Shown here: positions 37,401 to 50,700 of the stretch, piece by piece
Numbering within the stretch: position 1 is the stretch's first letter
How the letters are laid out: every line of letters begins with the position of its first letter
Assembly: GCA_016617855.1 (NCBI GenBank)
Contig: JAECUM010001792.1
Span: 62,001-126,000 of the forward strand
DNA: 64,000 nucleotides
Source of the DNA: Megalonaias nervosa
Lineage: Eukaryota; Mollusca; Bivalvia; Unionida; Unionidae
Reading direction: 5' to 3'
Notes under the pieces: model-generated
Database searches by the model: none
Seen by the model: only the letters and a program-made list of their open reading frames with translations
What the model was told of the DNA's origin: nothing
Program-made: the position numbers and the translations under genes

Positions 37401-40400
37401 AAATGGTGAAAATCAAACTTAAGCTAGTGTATTTTTTTATATAAAGCACGAATTTTATTCCAATCCATTAACTCCTCTGACATGGTATCATGTAAAATAG
37501 TTTTACGGTTCACAAAATACGAACTTACCTGAGTCTTGTTCACTATGTGGATGCAAATCCAGTCGGTAGATATCAGTCTCTTGAGGAGCTGGCCAGGACT
37601 CCCTCTGAGCTAGTTCTGTCTCATCTGGCTTTTCTCTAGGCCCCTCTGGGGGTTGTGAGGCTGCTATCTTAAAGTGTGATGGAAGTTCTTTTGTGCTCCT
37701 CATATAATCTGGGGCTCTAGGTGGAGGCCATATGTTGGATCCTGCATTCTCTTCTGAAATTGTGATTAAAATACAGTCTTGGTTATCAGATCTACAGTAA
37801 CTATATTCGTATGTTCACCTATGTATAATGTGCATCCACCATTTATGTGCTCACAGATCAGGGTCCAAGCCAATGTTTATGTCACCTTGCTACTATTCAG
37901 CCTTTGCCCAGCATTTTCTATAAAATGTATAAACAGATTGACCAGTAATCGCTGCCTATCTTAAGCAAATGTAGAGTGGACTACATTCATGGGGGTCAGT
38001 TTATAATTTATTACTGACTGATAATTTAGGAGACTGGTCTATGCAGTTAGGATTCTGCCTTTTCTTTAGACTGGTCTACTGGTCTATGCAGATAGGGTGC
38101 TGCCTTTTTTTAGACTGGTCTACTGGTCTATGCAGATAGAGTTTTTTAAGACTGGTCTATGGAGATTATGGGTTCTGAACCAAATGATTCAAACTACTAC
38201 CAGCCAACTTACAGAAAAAAAAGAAATGGTGATATCTTGTTAGATTTATTTTTATCTGCTAAAACAACAAATTGGTAAAAAATATATAACTTTTACATAG
38301 GGAAGGTAAGGGTTATTTGTCAATCCATTCATACATTTTCTAGAAAATTCAAGATAGGCAAAATTATAGTAAGGTAATGAAAACTGGTAATGTAATTGTT
38401 TGAAATCAAGAGCTGAATAATCAGCATAAAGCTTGATTAAACATTTTTTAATTGAAATTAAAAAGTAGCATATTGACATTAGAGTGCCACATGAATTATA
38501 ATAGCTGAAAGCAAAAACCTAAGTTACTCATGACATCAATTATTACATACTGCAAGTACACAGAACAATGATTTAAGGCAGTACCCATTAAGCTATAGTG
38601 AAAATAGATTAAAAAGATATCTTGTTATACATTATTAGCATCATGCAGGTTCTCATAACATACTGTATAATAAACTATATGACCTCTGGAACTATGTGCA
38701 TCCATTATTGCTAATTCCTTAAAAACTGAATGGTTAATCGTCAAAGAGATTTTGATGACAATGGCACTATAATGGTGATCTGACAAGCACATAAATCTGA
38801 TTTAGAGTCATCTGTGTACAACTGTACATTATAATGAAATGGGTAACCAGACCCAAATGTTTCTGTAATTTTTTGTGCATCTTGGTTCAGAATTTGCACT
38901 CTAACTGCAGTCTTTACTCAGCAACTGTCATGTTCAGATTTAATTTGAGAGGAATATTTTATTTAAGTTATTCACTGGCATTACAAAGTGCTCATTGACA
39001 TTTGGACTATTGCTATTTTGGGAGTATTGTGAGTTGATACAAGAACATTCTGAATTATATCATGGTGATACATTAAGACCATTAGCACATCAGCACATTC
39101 AGTGACTATCATCAACTGATGCATTTAAAAAAAATTATCATGGTCAAAAAATTTGGGAAATATTTCATTTAGTGTTTTGTTATGCAATAATGTCACAACG
39201 ATGTAGCACTGAGCTAATATAGGTCCCATATGTCCAAGTGTGTATATTTGGACAAGGAGAGATTCAAAAACAATTAGTCAGTTTCCTGTATCATGTGCAC
39301 ACCTGCTACACACTCTACTACTTTGTGTACTGAAGTGCATAGCAAGTGAGCACACAAAGCAGCAAACCAGACTAATAAACTATCAGTCTCACTAGATTGA
39401 AGGAATACACCATTTTCTTTTTAGAGGACAGTCAGAAATGTGTGATACAAATATCTGTGATCAGCTGTCCTAAACAAAATCCTGGTAAAGCAAGTCATAA
39501 TCATAGAAAACCTAATAACAGATTTGACCCAAATGAAGGTAGTATTGAACAAATATTTCTGATATTGTGAATAACATGCTTGGTTGTGAAAGAGATGTCC
39601 TGATTTCCTTTGAAAATTTAATGATTGTACCCTGGTGATGATGTTCACTGTGTATTATCAGAAGTACATGTATGGACACAATTTTTGGCTTTTTTTTAGG
39701 CTGTACGCTTAAATTGCTCACAGTAATGAAACCAATGCCAAAGCAAACTTCATTTTCTGATTCGGAATTATGCATGTGTATTTTGCTCAATTTTGTTACT
39801 TTGTTGGGTTTTACTAATGACTTGCTTGATGTTATTGAAAATTTTAGCACCTGCAAAAAGCTGCAAGAACTTGAATCTCAAATTGCACTTTACATAATTA
39901 ACTCGCACTGTGAGCATTCATTTCAAGCCCTGGATCATGGAACTCACTCATTCTCAGTACTCACTATTGACTTTCATTATTTTAGGCACCTGTGAAATTG
40001 TTCATGATCATTAAGCAAATATGTATTGTTCTTGATTAGATACATGTCCATAACTATGTAAAGTGAAGTAATTGAGGTGACATGACCTGTTACTAATGAG
40101 TAAATGAAAAGATTATGGTTAAGAATGCTTTTAAATACCTTTAGTTCTTTGTGTTTTGACTCCATCGTCTCTGGCTACAGGTGGCCAGGCTCTCAAGACT
40201 GGTTCTCCCTCTGCTGTTGTCTTGCTTGTGTCAGGTGTAAGGTCTGTCTCAGGGTTCTCATCTGGTTCTACAATATATTTAAATACCCTTCTAGATAAGT
40301 GTGAGATTGAGAAAAAGAAGTAAAATAAGACACAAAAAAACCAGGCCAACAAAATTTTAGATTGATACAGTGATAGTGTAAACTGATGGCAAGACAGACA

Positions 40401-43400
40401 GATGGATACACTGATAAATACAAGCACACACTGATCAAACAGATAAACTGATGGGCTACGATATTGGTAGTTTCATAAAGATTGTGCTTTGTGGTTTTGT
40501 GGGTTTAAGGCCATTTTTTATCACATGACAGGTTATACATGGCAGCCAGTATATTTGGTGTAGGAAGAATCTGTGAGAAAAACCGAAGATTGCTACTTGC
40601 CAACTTTCTCACATACCCATGGCCAAGCCAAAACTCAAATCCATGCGGACAGAGCTGAGACATCAGTGGTCAGTCAAGGCAAGCACCTTAGACAACTCAG
40701 CCACCCAAATCCATAATGACAGTTTCACAGTTGCAACATCAAGAATATTTCATGATGAAACTGATTATGGGTTCCAGAAATTATCTTTGATGATGATCAA
40801 AACCACTATAAATTATTTAATTCAGAATAACTTAGGAGGCAAAAATCTGTGCTTCAACTTCCAGGTTTTAGAAATTAGAGCGCAGCTGAGCTCCACCACA
40901 ACTGCCGAGTTTTTGATACAGTGCAAGTATACTTTTATCTTGGTATGGTCAGCAACACTAAGTACAGATGGGAATGTTGAAAAAGCTGAGATTTATACTA
41001 AAGCAGTTATTCACCCAGAAGATATATCATAAACAAATTTAATAAATGGAAAGCAAATAACTTGAACATCGGCCATGCTATAACTGATTAGACTTGAACA
41101 TTGGGCATGCTATAACTGATTAGACTTGAACATTGGGCATGCTATAACTGATTAGACTTGAACATTGGGCATGCTATAACTGATTAGACTTGAACATTGG
41201 GCATGCTATAACTGATTAGACTTGAACATTGGGCATGCTATAACTGATTAGACTTGAACATTGGGCATGCTATAACTGATTAGACTTGAACATTGGGCAT
41301 GCTATAACTGATTAGACTTGAACATTGGGCATGCTATAACTGATTAGACTTGAAAATTGGGCATGCTATAACTGATTAGACTTGAACATTGGGCATGCTA
41401 TAACTGATTAGACTTGAACATTGGGCATGCTATAACTGATTAGACTTGAACATTGGGCATGCTATAACTGATTAAAATGAATACAATTCTGACACTGAGA
41501 AAGAGAGAGAAAGAGGGGAGGGAGATGGGGGAGGAACAGATGCATTAAATAATCAAAGATGATGATGAGAAAATATAACTACTGTAGTAATTTTACAATC
41601 AACTTTTAGAATCCATAAATAAAATCACAAATGGCAATTTAAAAAAAGTGAAGACAAAGAAGTGTAGCATGTGGAATGGCCTTAAAAAAAATGTGGGTCA
41701 CCACATTTACACTTGATTAATTGCTTCAAAAAATGTTTAAAATATTCATAGCTGGATTAATGGGAAAGCTTCTGTACATAGGCAGACCAGTAACATTAAA
41801 ATAACTGTAGAAATCAATACACAAATAAAAAAATTAACTTCAAATTATCACCAGCTCAATTATCATAAATAACACCATTGTACTTTAAATTAATCCACTG
41901 AATCATGGGCAAACACTGCATGCTTCCATAATTCCTTTGTTAAGTACTTCATCATCACTTCAGTGTCTGTTCCACTGGACCCTGTGCATATGAGTCTTCC
42001 AACACTACTTTCATTCTACTCAAGTCTATAAATTTCCTTTACATTTTCTATTGCAATGTGGTTCTCTAACCAGTGTTAGGTCTGTTCTATGCTTCAGTAA
42101 CAACCTAATCTTACATGACCAATATAATCCTAAAATTTTGTTACAACATGGCAAAATCAGTGATCAAGTTCCAAGTTTCTTCTTGGAAACAAGTAAATGT
42201 TTGTCATCTTACAATGAATACTAATTGTATGTGGCATGAATATGTTTTTAAAGGTAGTCTAGAGTGTCAGCAGCCAATATTTTGCATCACAAGGTCAGCT
42301 GATGAGTATACTGGATCACATTATGACCATTGTTTTGACATACACAGGGGATGGGCAGCACTTGAAAGTTTCAACTGCCCATAATACCAATGAACAGGTT
42401 GGTATGATGATGTGCACCGTTCTTTATATATAGGTGATGGGAAAATTTCACCAGAATTGGAGTTGGACTGTCAGTCACCCTCTGCAGCCTACAGACTCGT
42501 GTATAGTAGGGGAACTGCACTAACTCTGTTTGTTGAGTGTTGGCTTGTAATCCAAGGACTGTGGTTTTGATTTCCATAAAGGCTAGACTGGATTAAATGT
42601 CATTTCTATATTAATCATTTATTTCCCTTTTCCTTGGCACGACAATGCCAAGAACATACCCAAAGTTTTGTCAAAACCATCCAACCAACTGGTATTGTGC
42701 CATTCTGGTACACATCAGAGGTGAGAATAAACAGTCCTGTTTGCTCTGGAGTGCTTAAATCCTATAAAGTCTGGCACTTAACAGAGTTATTTTCACTGGT
42801 TATTAAGTGGAACTGGATACCGTATTGGTAAATGTATAATACCCATCCAACTGTAAACAATGTAGACCCAGATTTGCCTTTTCATAATGTTTCTGCAGAT
42901 ATGAGCTTGTGTTGTTCACTTGAAATCCTATTTAAAATGAACAGAGTGAACATTGATCTGCTTGTGTACTGTGCAACTGAAGATCTGGGTCTATGCTGTG
43001 TGCAGCTGGTGTGAGTTACACATGGTCAATAGGGTATCTATGCTGTGTGCAGCTGGTGTGAGTTACATATGGTCAATTGGGTATCTAGCTGTGATATCCA
43101 CCTCTATGCTGTGCAGCTGGTGTGAGTTACACATGGTCAATAGGGTATCTAGCTGTGATATCCACCTCTATGCTGTGTGCAGCTGGTGTGAGTTACACAT
43201 GGTCGATAGGGTATCTAGCTGTGTGCAGCTGGTGTGAGTTACACATGGTCAATAGGGTATCTAGCTGTGTGCAGCTGGTGTGAGTTACACATGGTCAATA
43301 GGGTATCTAGCTGTGATATCCACCTCTAAGCTGTGTGCAGCTGGTGTGAGTTACACATGATCAATAGGGTATCTAGCTGTGTGCAGCTGGTGTGAGTTAA

Positions 43401-46400
43401 CATGGTCAATGGGGTATCTAGCTGTGATATCCACCTCTATGCTATGTGCAGCTGGTGTGAGTTACACATGGTCAACAGGGTATCTAGCTGTGTGCAGCTG
43501 GTGTGAGTTACATATGGTCAATAGGGTATCTATGCTGTGATATCCACCTCTATGCTGTGTGCAGCTGGTGTGAGTTACACATGGTCAATAGGGTATCTAG
43601 CTGTGATACCCACCTCTATGCTGTGTGCAGCTGGTGTGAGTTACATATGGTCAATAGGGTATCTAGCGGTGATATCCACCTCTATGCTGTGTGCAGCTGG
43701 TGTGAGTTACACATAGTCAATAGGGTATCTAGCTGTGATATCCACCTCTATGCTGTGTGCAGCTGGTGTGAGTTACACATGATCAATAGGGTATCTAGCT
43801 GTGTGCAGCTGGTGTGAGTTATACATGGTCAATAGGGTATCTAGCTGTGATATCCACCTCTAAGCTGTGTGCAGCTGGTGTGAGTTACATATGGTCAACA
43901 GAGTATCTAGCTGTGATATCCACCTCTATGCTGTGTGCAGCTGGTGTGAGTTACACATGGTCAATAGGGTATCTAGCTGTGATATCCACCTCTATGCTGT
44001 GTGCAGCTGGTGTGAGTTACACATGGTCAATAGGGTATCTAGCTGTGATATCCACCTCTATGCTGTGTGCAGCTGGTGTGAGTTACACATGGTCAATAGG
44101 GTATCTAGCTGTGATATCCACCTCTATGCTGTGTGCAGCTGGTGTGAGTTACACATGGTCAATAGGGTATCTAGCTGGGTGCAGCTGGTGTGAGTTACAC
44201 ATGGTCAATAGGGTATCTAGCTGTGATATCCATCTCTATGCTGTGTGCAGCTGGTGTGAGTTACACATGGTCAATAGGGTATCTAGCTGTGATATCCAGC
44301 TCTATGCTGTGTGCAGCTGGTGTGAGTTACGCATGGTCAATAGGGTATCTATGCTGTGATATCCACCTCTATGCTGTGTGCAGCTGGTGTGAGTTACATA
44401 TGGTCAATAGGGTATCTAGCTGTGATATCCACTTCCAGATTCGTGATTCTGTTAAGCATCCTGTGGAATGGAGTAAAGTTTCAAACATTAGTATTTCATT
44501 TTCATTTACACTTAACATATGTGAAACTATTACCTTCCTGAACTTGTACTTCCATGGTTTGAATGACTGGTGCAGGTACTACCCACAATTCCTCCTCAGG
44601 TATTAGATCTTCTTCAACATTAACATTATGACGCTGCAGCAAGTCTTCAACAGTGTCATCTGTGCTACCCTTTATAATGTTATGTAACTCTGAAAGGAAA
44701 CTCCTTAAAAATATGAAAAGAATGAATTTTAAATTAAAGACGATCACAAAATGATGGCATACTATCTTTTATGTCTGCAGAGGTCACCTGTCCACAAAGG
44801 CCAGTTTTACTTTTCTGATGGGTGGTTGCTATTGACAAGTCTGACTGTGTATGACGAAATATTGATCAATGAAGATGCTGGTAGAGCCTAGGTCACCTAG
44901 GCTGTCCCAACATCTTCATTGATCAATATTTCAATGTTATGAAACAAATACCAATTAAATAAGTGTTGTCAAATGACATATTTCAGTTTTATTTTTAATC
45001 TAGTTTCAGTGTAATCATAAATGTGATATGCCTTCTTGTATTCAAATGTGAAAAGTGTCAATTAACTGTAAAAGTGATACCTGCAAGCATTTCCATGAAA
45101 ACCTAATTAGGTGCAGACTGTATTTGTATCTGCATCTTGCAGATATGTTTGTTGCATTGTTATAATCTATTAAAAGTAAACCTGCTTTGTATTCTCAAGT
45201 TAATTAAGTCTTCTGTATCAAAGCAAGTAAATGGAGCAGGAATCAAAAAAGTTAATGAGATACAAATCTTAGCTGCAAAAGAACTAGTAGTAGTGGTTGT
45301 GTATCAGGTCAACACATTTCACCATTTTAAATACTATGTAAATAACATAATTAAAGTACCTTAATAATTTTCATTATGCTTTGTTTTGTAATTCCATGAT
45401 GTCATGTTTATTAAAATCTTGTTTACATATACATCCTTATGTGCTAACTAATATTGTTAAGCACTTCGAACTTTTATAGATTAAGAGCTGTACTAAGTCA
45501 GCATTATTATTATTATTATTATTATCTGATATTAACCAGTGGTTTATCCTAATCATTCACAAACGTGATGAAGGTTAGCAAGGGAATTAAGCAAAGGGTG
45601 TACTCGATGCATGGCAAATATGATGAAAGATTGCAAGGGAACTAAGCACAAGGCAAACTTGGTGCATGGCAGATTTGATGAAAAGTTAGCAAGGACACTA
45701 GGCAAAAGGTGTACTCGGTGCATGGCAAATGTGATGAAAGTTAGCAAGGGAACTAAGCAAAAGGCATACTCGGTGCATGAAAAGCTTAACTTCAGAGATA
45801 GGGTTCATTATACAGAAGCAAGATCAAGAGTTTGTAATAAAACATAAAAATTTTCAATTGGAACTCAGAGGTTTAGAATAAGTTTAATGTAGAACTAATT
45901 CTACCTTGAATCTGTTTGTAGTTTTCATTTCTGTCCTATTTAACGATTATTATTATGTAATGCTTGGTAATGGAATGGAGAACAAGATTGAAGTGAATTT
46001 ATAATAAATACTGTTTATACTGCAAAAATATGAAATGGAGTTTTCAAAGACTGATCATTCTTGTTGGATAGGAGCATTAAAATTAGTGTAATTAAAGAAA
46101 AGGGAAAATAAAGCCTAACACTTAATACAAAGTCAGCAAAATCTGCATATTGTGGGCTGTGGATGGAATAAAATAAGTGAACAGTGTGCAGAGTCATAAA
46201 GGTAGATACTAGTTCTTCATTAATTATCTAATTTGACAGACATGGTAATATTTACAGTTGTACACAGAAGTTATAATCCTTAAACTAGTAATTTTAATTC
46301 ATCAACAGAAGTAGTTTCTTACATGTTTGAGTTAACAAGATCATAAGATACCCAAGTTCAGCACAAAATTCTGTCATGACCTTTGACCTTCAACTTGATC

Positions 46401-47648
46401 TTATGGATAAAGGATCAATGAACTCCGACAATGTCAAGATATTGAACAATATGGTGTCCAGTATTGGTTAAATCTATATTAATATTCTTTTTGAGAAAGA
46501 AACTCCACTGAACTGGTATCATTCAAAATATTATTCAGATGTATCCACAAGCTGGGTCTGGTTAATATCAATTCATACCCAACTTATCATGCTCACAAGC
46601 CAGTACAGTTAAAAACTGGGGTCAAGGCCTATGAATTTAAACTCGGTGTCAGAGTATTGACAAACAACTTGTTATTTAATATAACCCTCCCCCAGTTGGA
46701 TCAAAATTAATTTCTCTACATGTACAAGTCACTGTGGTCTGCCTAGTGAAGTACAAAAATGGAACCAATGATTTTTGACTTGATGCCAAGGTCCATTTTT
46801 TTATTTTTAAACTGTTATGAAAGTGCACAGATTTTGGTGGTCATATCTGCATAATTTCCATTCAGAACCATTACATATGACAAAAAGTGTTTTAGAGAAG
46901 GCACCATGTTCATGCCATCATTTATTCAATTCATTTATTTATAGTGATAACAAGATTTTTGAGACAGCCACTATATTCTGATGTTGGAGGTTTAGCATTT
47001 TAGCTTCACATTTTGCATATATGCTTGTAACTTTTGGTTGCCCTAAATGTTGGCTTGTGTTGATTGCACAAGGTTTTGGATGGGATTTTCTTCTTTTTAG
47101 ATGATACATTTATTAGTTAAATCCTTTGAAATATTAACAGATATTGTATATGAGTGCTTTCTGTATATTTTACAGAGTTGTCATTATATATTTAAAATCT
47201 GTACACATGTAAAATAGTATATTAAGTGTGTACTGGCCAGCTGTTTTTCTAACAGGTATATTTTAAACACTGCATGTAAGCATAGATTATATTCTTTTCA
47301 CGTAAATTGACTTCTCTGCATTGATTTTGAAATTATAAATTGTGGGGTAAGGAGTATCTTATGCTTATTGGCCAGCCATTTCATGTTTTTAACACTGCAT
47401 GTAATGGTAGAGAGTAAAATATATTAAGTTGAACTTTCCTGTACTGATTCTTAAAATATAAATGTGGGGAGATGAATGTAGTTTTAGCACAGAAATTTTA
47501 TAGCTAGAATAAAAAATAAAACAATTAAACTAATCTATCACTGTATGCATGTCTGATTGTTTATGGAAATGGTTATATTACAGTGTTTACAGTTGGTAAA
47601 ATAACTGCAACAAGCCAGTCATTCTTACTACATAATGCAATTCTGACT

Positions 47649-47719
<71 letters not shown>

Positions 47720-50700
47720 TTTGTAGATGTTAAGTAATTTTTGCTTAACATGTAAAAATATACTCAAGTGATCACAAGCTAGTCTTGACACCCACAATTT
47801 GGTCTAATTTGGTTCAGCACTTTTTAGATGTCGTGCATACAGTGCATGTCTGACAGATAGATGGACAGCACAAAAAGAATATGCCTACCAGAGGTGGAGC
47901 TGGATACCACATAAATAAAATACCTGCTCATAAAATACACCTTACTAAAACAAAATATTCCCAAGGACTCAAAATCATTCATTAAAACACAAGAATAATC
48001 TAATTTTATTTAAGGATCAGATTAATGAAAATGTCACTTACCTAAGAGCTGCACTGCATTCTGGGTTTCCTGCACTGAACACTCGTGCTAGTTCTCTATT
48101 GATCTCTGGAATGGACTCGACATGATCCTTATGAACATAGAATACAGGCGGCTTTATGATGCACTTCTCCTGTCGTATCTCAACAACTTTTGGATGGTTC
48201 CGCAATGAATACACCACATCTAATTTGCCCAACTGCAAAATTATCATCAAAAAATTCACATCATACACTTGTTCAACATGACCATAATGAAAAATTTATG
48301 GTATACCTGTCTTGCTAACTCTTCCCTACTATTGACCTTCAAAAGTTGTCATCTGGTCAAGAAATCAAATCAGTTACATTGTTCCTTGCTTTGACCTTCA
48401 ACCTGAGGTAGTGGGCATGGAAATTTTATGTGACACACTGTCTAGTTATGATACATACTTATGAAAGGTTTCATTAAAATAGCTTCAGTGGTTAAATGTT
48501 ATAATCTTAAAAATGATAAATCACAGATCTACATTCTCCATTGTCATGACCTTGACCTTCAGGTCCAAGGAAGTGGCTTTGGTATATAACACACTGACAT
48601 GATAGAAATGAAAATGGCAAAGTAAAATTAAAATATCATCCATGATTCAAAGGTTATACTCTGGACAGGGATACAAGGCACAATATTATATTTTCCCTTG
48701 GCATGACATGACCTTGAGTCTAGGGGCATGGCAATAGTATGCAATATACCATCTAGACATGATATATATTTGGGAAAAGTACATTTAATGAAATCTCTCC
48801 AGCTGGTATAAAGTTTATGGTTGGACAAGCAAATGTTAACATTGATAGATGGGCTCACAATGCTACAACATAGTATGCTCAACTTAAGACAGGCATTTAA
48901 AACTGAGAATGACCTATCTCAATGACCATTTGTATCTACTGCAAATGTAAATGTAAAAATTTTGCAATTTTGCCTCCTGTGACCTTGACCTTAAAAGTCC
49001 TGTTCACATATTCAATAGGGAACTTCCCTTCCTCAAATGTAATGCAATTATGAATTTAAAGAAAAAAAATGGCAGTAGAAAATATCTGAAAAGTACATTT
49101 ATTAGGTGGAGTACTAGAAAGACGAGTTTAGCTCCTGTGACCATGACCTTTGAACAATGAGCTTGAGAATCACAGGGACATACCTCTGCTCAAAAGTATG
49201 TTACGTATGTAGTTTGGTGAAATTGTCTCGAGAATACTTGACACACTGAGTGGAAACCAACACAAGAATTCCTCAAAGGGATTGTGACTTAATGGCTGAA
49301 AAGAATTTCCAGGAATCCAAGTGAAAATTGTTTATACTGTCTTTTAATTCCTTTTCAATGATAAATATTGAAACAATCTCTGAGCTTCGAGAAACTCCAA
49401 GTTACCAAATCTGGTAAAAAAGTCTTTTCTTTTAAATACATGTCAGAGTTAACATGTTCACAAGACGCTTCAGGTGAAGGACAGAATTCTTTATAACTGT
49501 CTTTGACTCTTAACCTGATGTCATGGGTAGACAATTAACTTGTCTCCAACAATGTCAAGATATATCCACAGGTTAAGTTATTTAGGTAGCCTCATTCCAT
49601 GATAAATCTTCTAATATGATACAAATATATTAACACTTGTTTATGTTATCATGTTCACAGCTGAAGAACCTGAGTCAAGACCTCTGACCATAACTCATTC
49701 TCCCTGCATGCCACATTTTTGCATCAGGAGGTAAGTACCCTTGTTCCATAGTCTGGCCCCGAGTGGCTGAGTGGTCTAAAGTGCTCACCGTTCCGGATCA
49801 CTGCCATCTCACCTCTGTCTGCATGGGTTCAATTCTTAGGCTCGGCTAACGTGGGTACGTGAGAAAGCCTGCCAGTAGCTTCTCGTGGGTCGGTGGTTCT
49901 TCCTGGAGTTTTCCAGGGTTCTTCCTCCACTATTAATACTGGCTGCCATGTATAGCCTATCTTGTGCTGAAAAATGGCGTTAAACTCTACAACAACAACA
50001 ACAACAACAACTCCATAGTCTGTAGTGTCAATATACACAAAAGTGGGTTGTTGTATTTTGTTGGGTTTAACACCATTTTTCAGCACAAGATAGGCTATAC
50101 ATGGCAGCCTGTATAAATGGTGGAGGAAGAACCCAGGAAAACCCTGGAAAGAATCACTGACCCACAAGAAGCTTCTGGCAAGCTTTCTCACATACTCACA
50201 TTGGTCAAACCCGAGACTTGAACCTACACAGAGGTGAGATGGCAATGATCCATAATGGTGAGTGCTTTACAGCACTCAGCCACTTGGGGCTAATACACAA
50301 AAGTGGTTGGTATTACAGAAAAGGGGAAGGATGTAGCTCTACAATGATACCAAGTAACATAGACTTTCTACTCACTTTAAAAAAAAAAAAAAAACAGCTG
50401 AAGAAAGATACTTTTTGTGACCAGATTTTTCTAGGCCGAAAATTACCTGTTCTGGGACCATAGTTTGTATTCGGATCTTACACTCCCTGTCATTAAATCT
50501 AAAGCAGACAGGTCCAAACTGCACATGGCCAGATGAACCTTTGTATAAAGTAGGGTAATATTGAGATATGAAGGAAAAGGGGCCAGGAGATGAAAATTCT
50601 GGGTCCAACAAACCCAAAAAATATTTTAAAAATTAAAAATGGTCCAATTTTCACTAATCTGCTCGTGTGTTGGCAAAATAGCTGCTGAAAGACATCTTTC

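Noticed and set aside
39672..39995. 107-codon plus-strand frame in a NOV intron
   Set aside because: No family resemblance and no splice or promoter context; antisense to the gene.
40619..41032. 137-codon plus-strand frame
   Set aside because: Its first part is the antisense of an old SINE; the remainder has no similarity I recognise.
41050..41478. CRISPR array (regular 32-bp repeats)
   Set aside because: There are no unique spacers; units are head-to-tail copies, and the context is a eukaryotic intron.
43503..44606. Overlapping frames of 104-181 codons with a 22-residue periodicity
   Set aside because: They arise because the 66-bp satellite unit is divisible by three and has few stops. 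More than one phase is open at once, phases change at each short unit, and the array lies in an intron antisense to the gene.
49756..49840. A functional tRNA-Leu/Ser gene
   Set aside because: A and B boxes are present but the segment continues into a SINE body with tail and target duplications, and no full cloverleaf with matching acceptor stem was seen.
49829..50245. 138-codon minus-strand frame
   Set aside because: It runs through both members of the inverted SINE pair and the (AAC)n tail; no independent protein.
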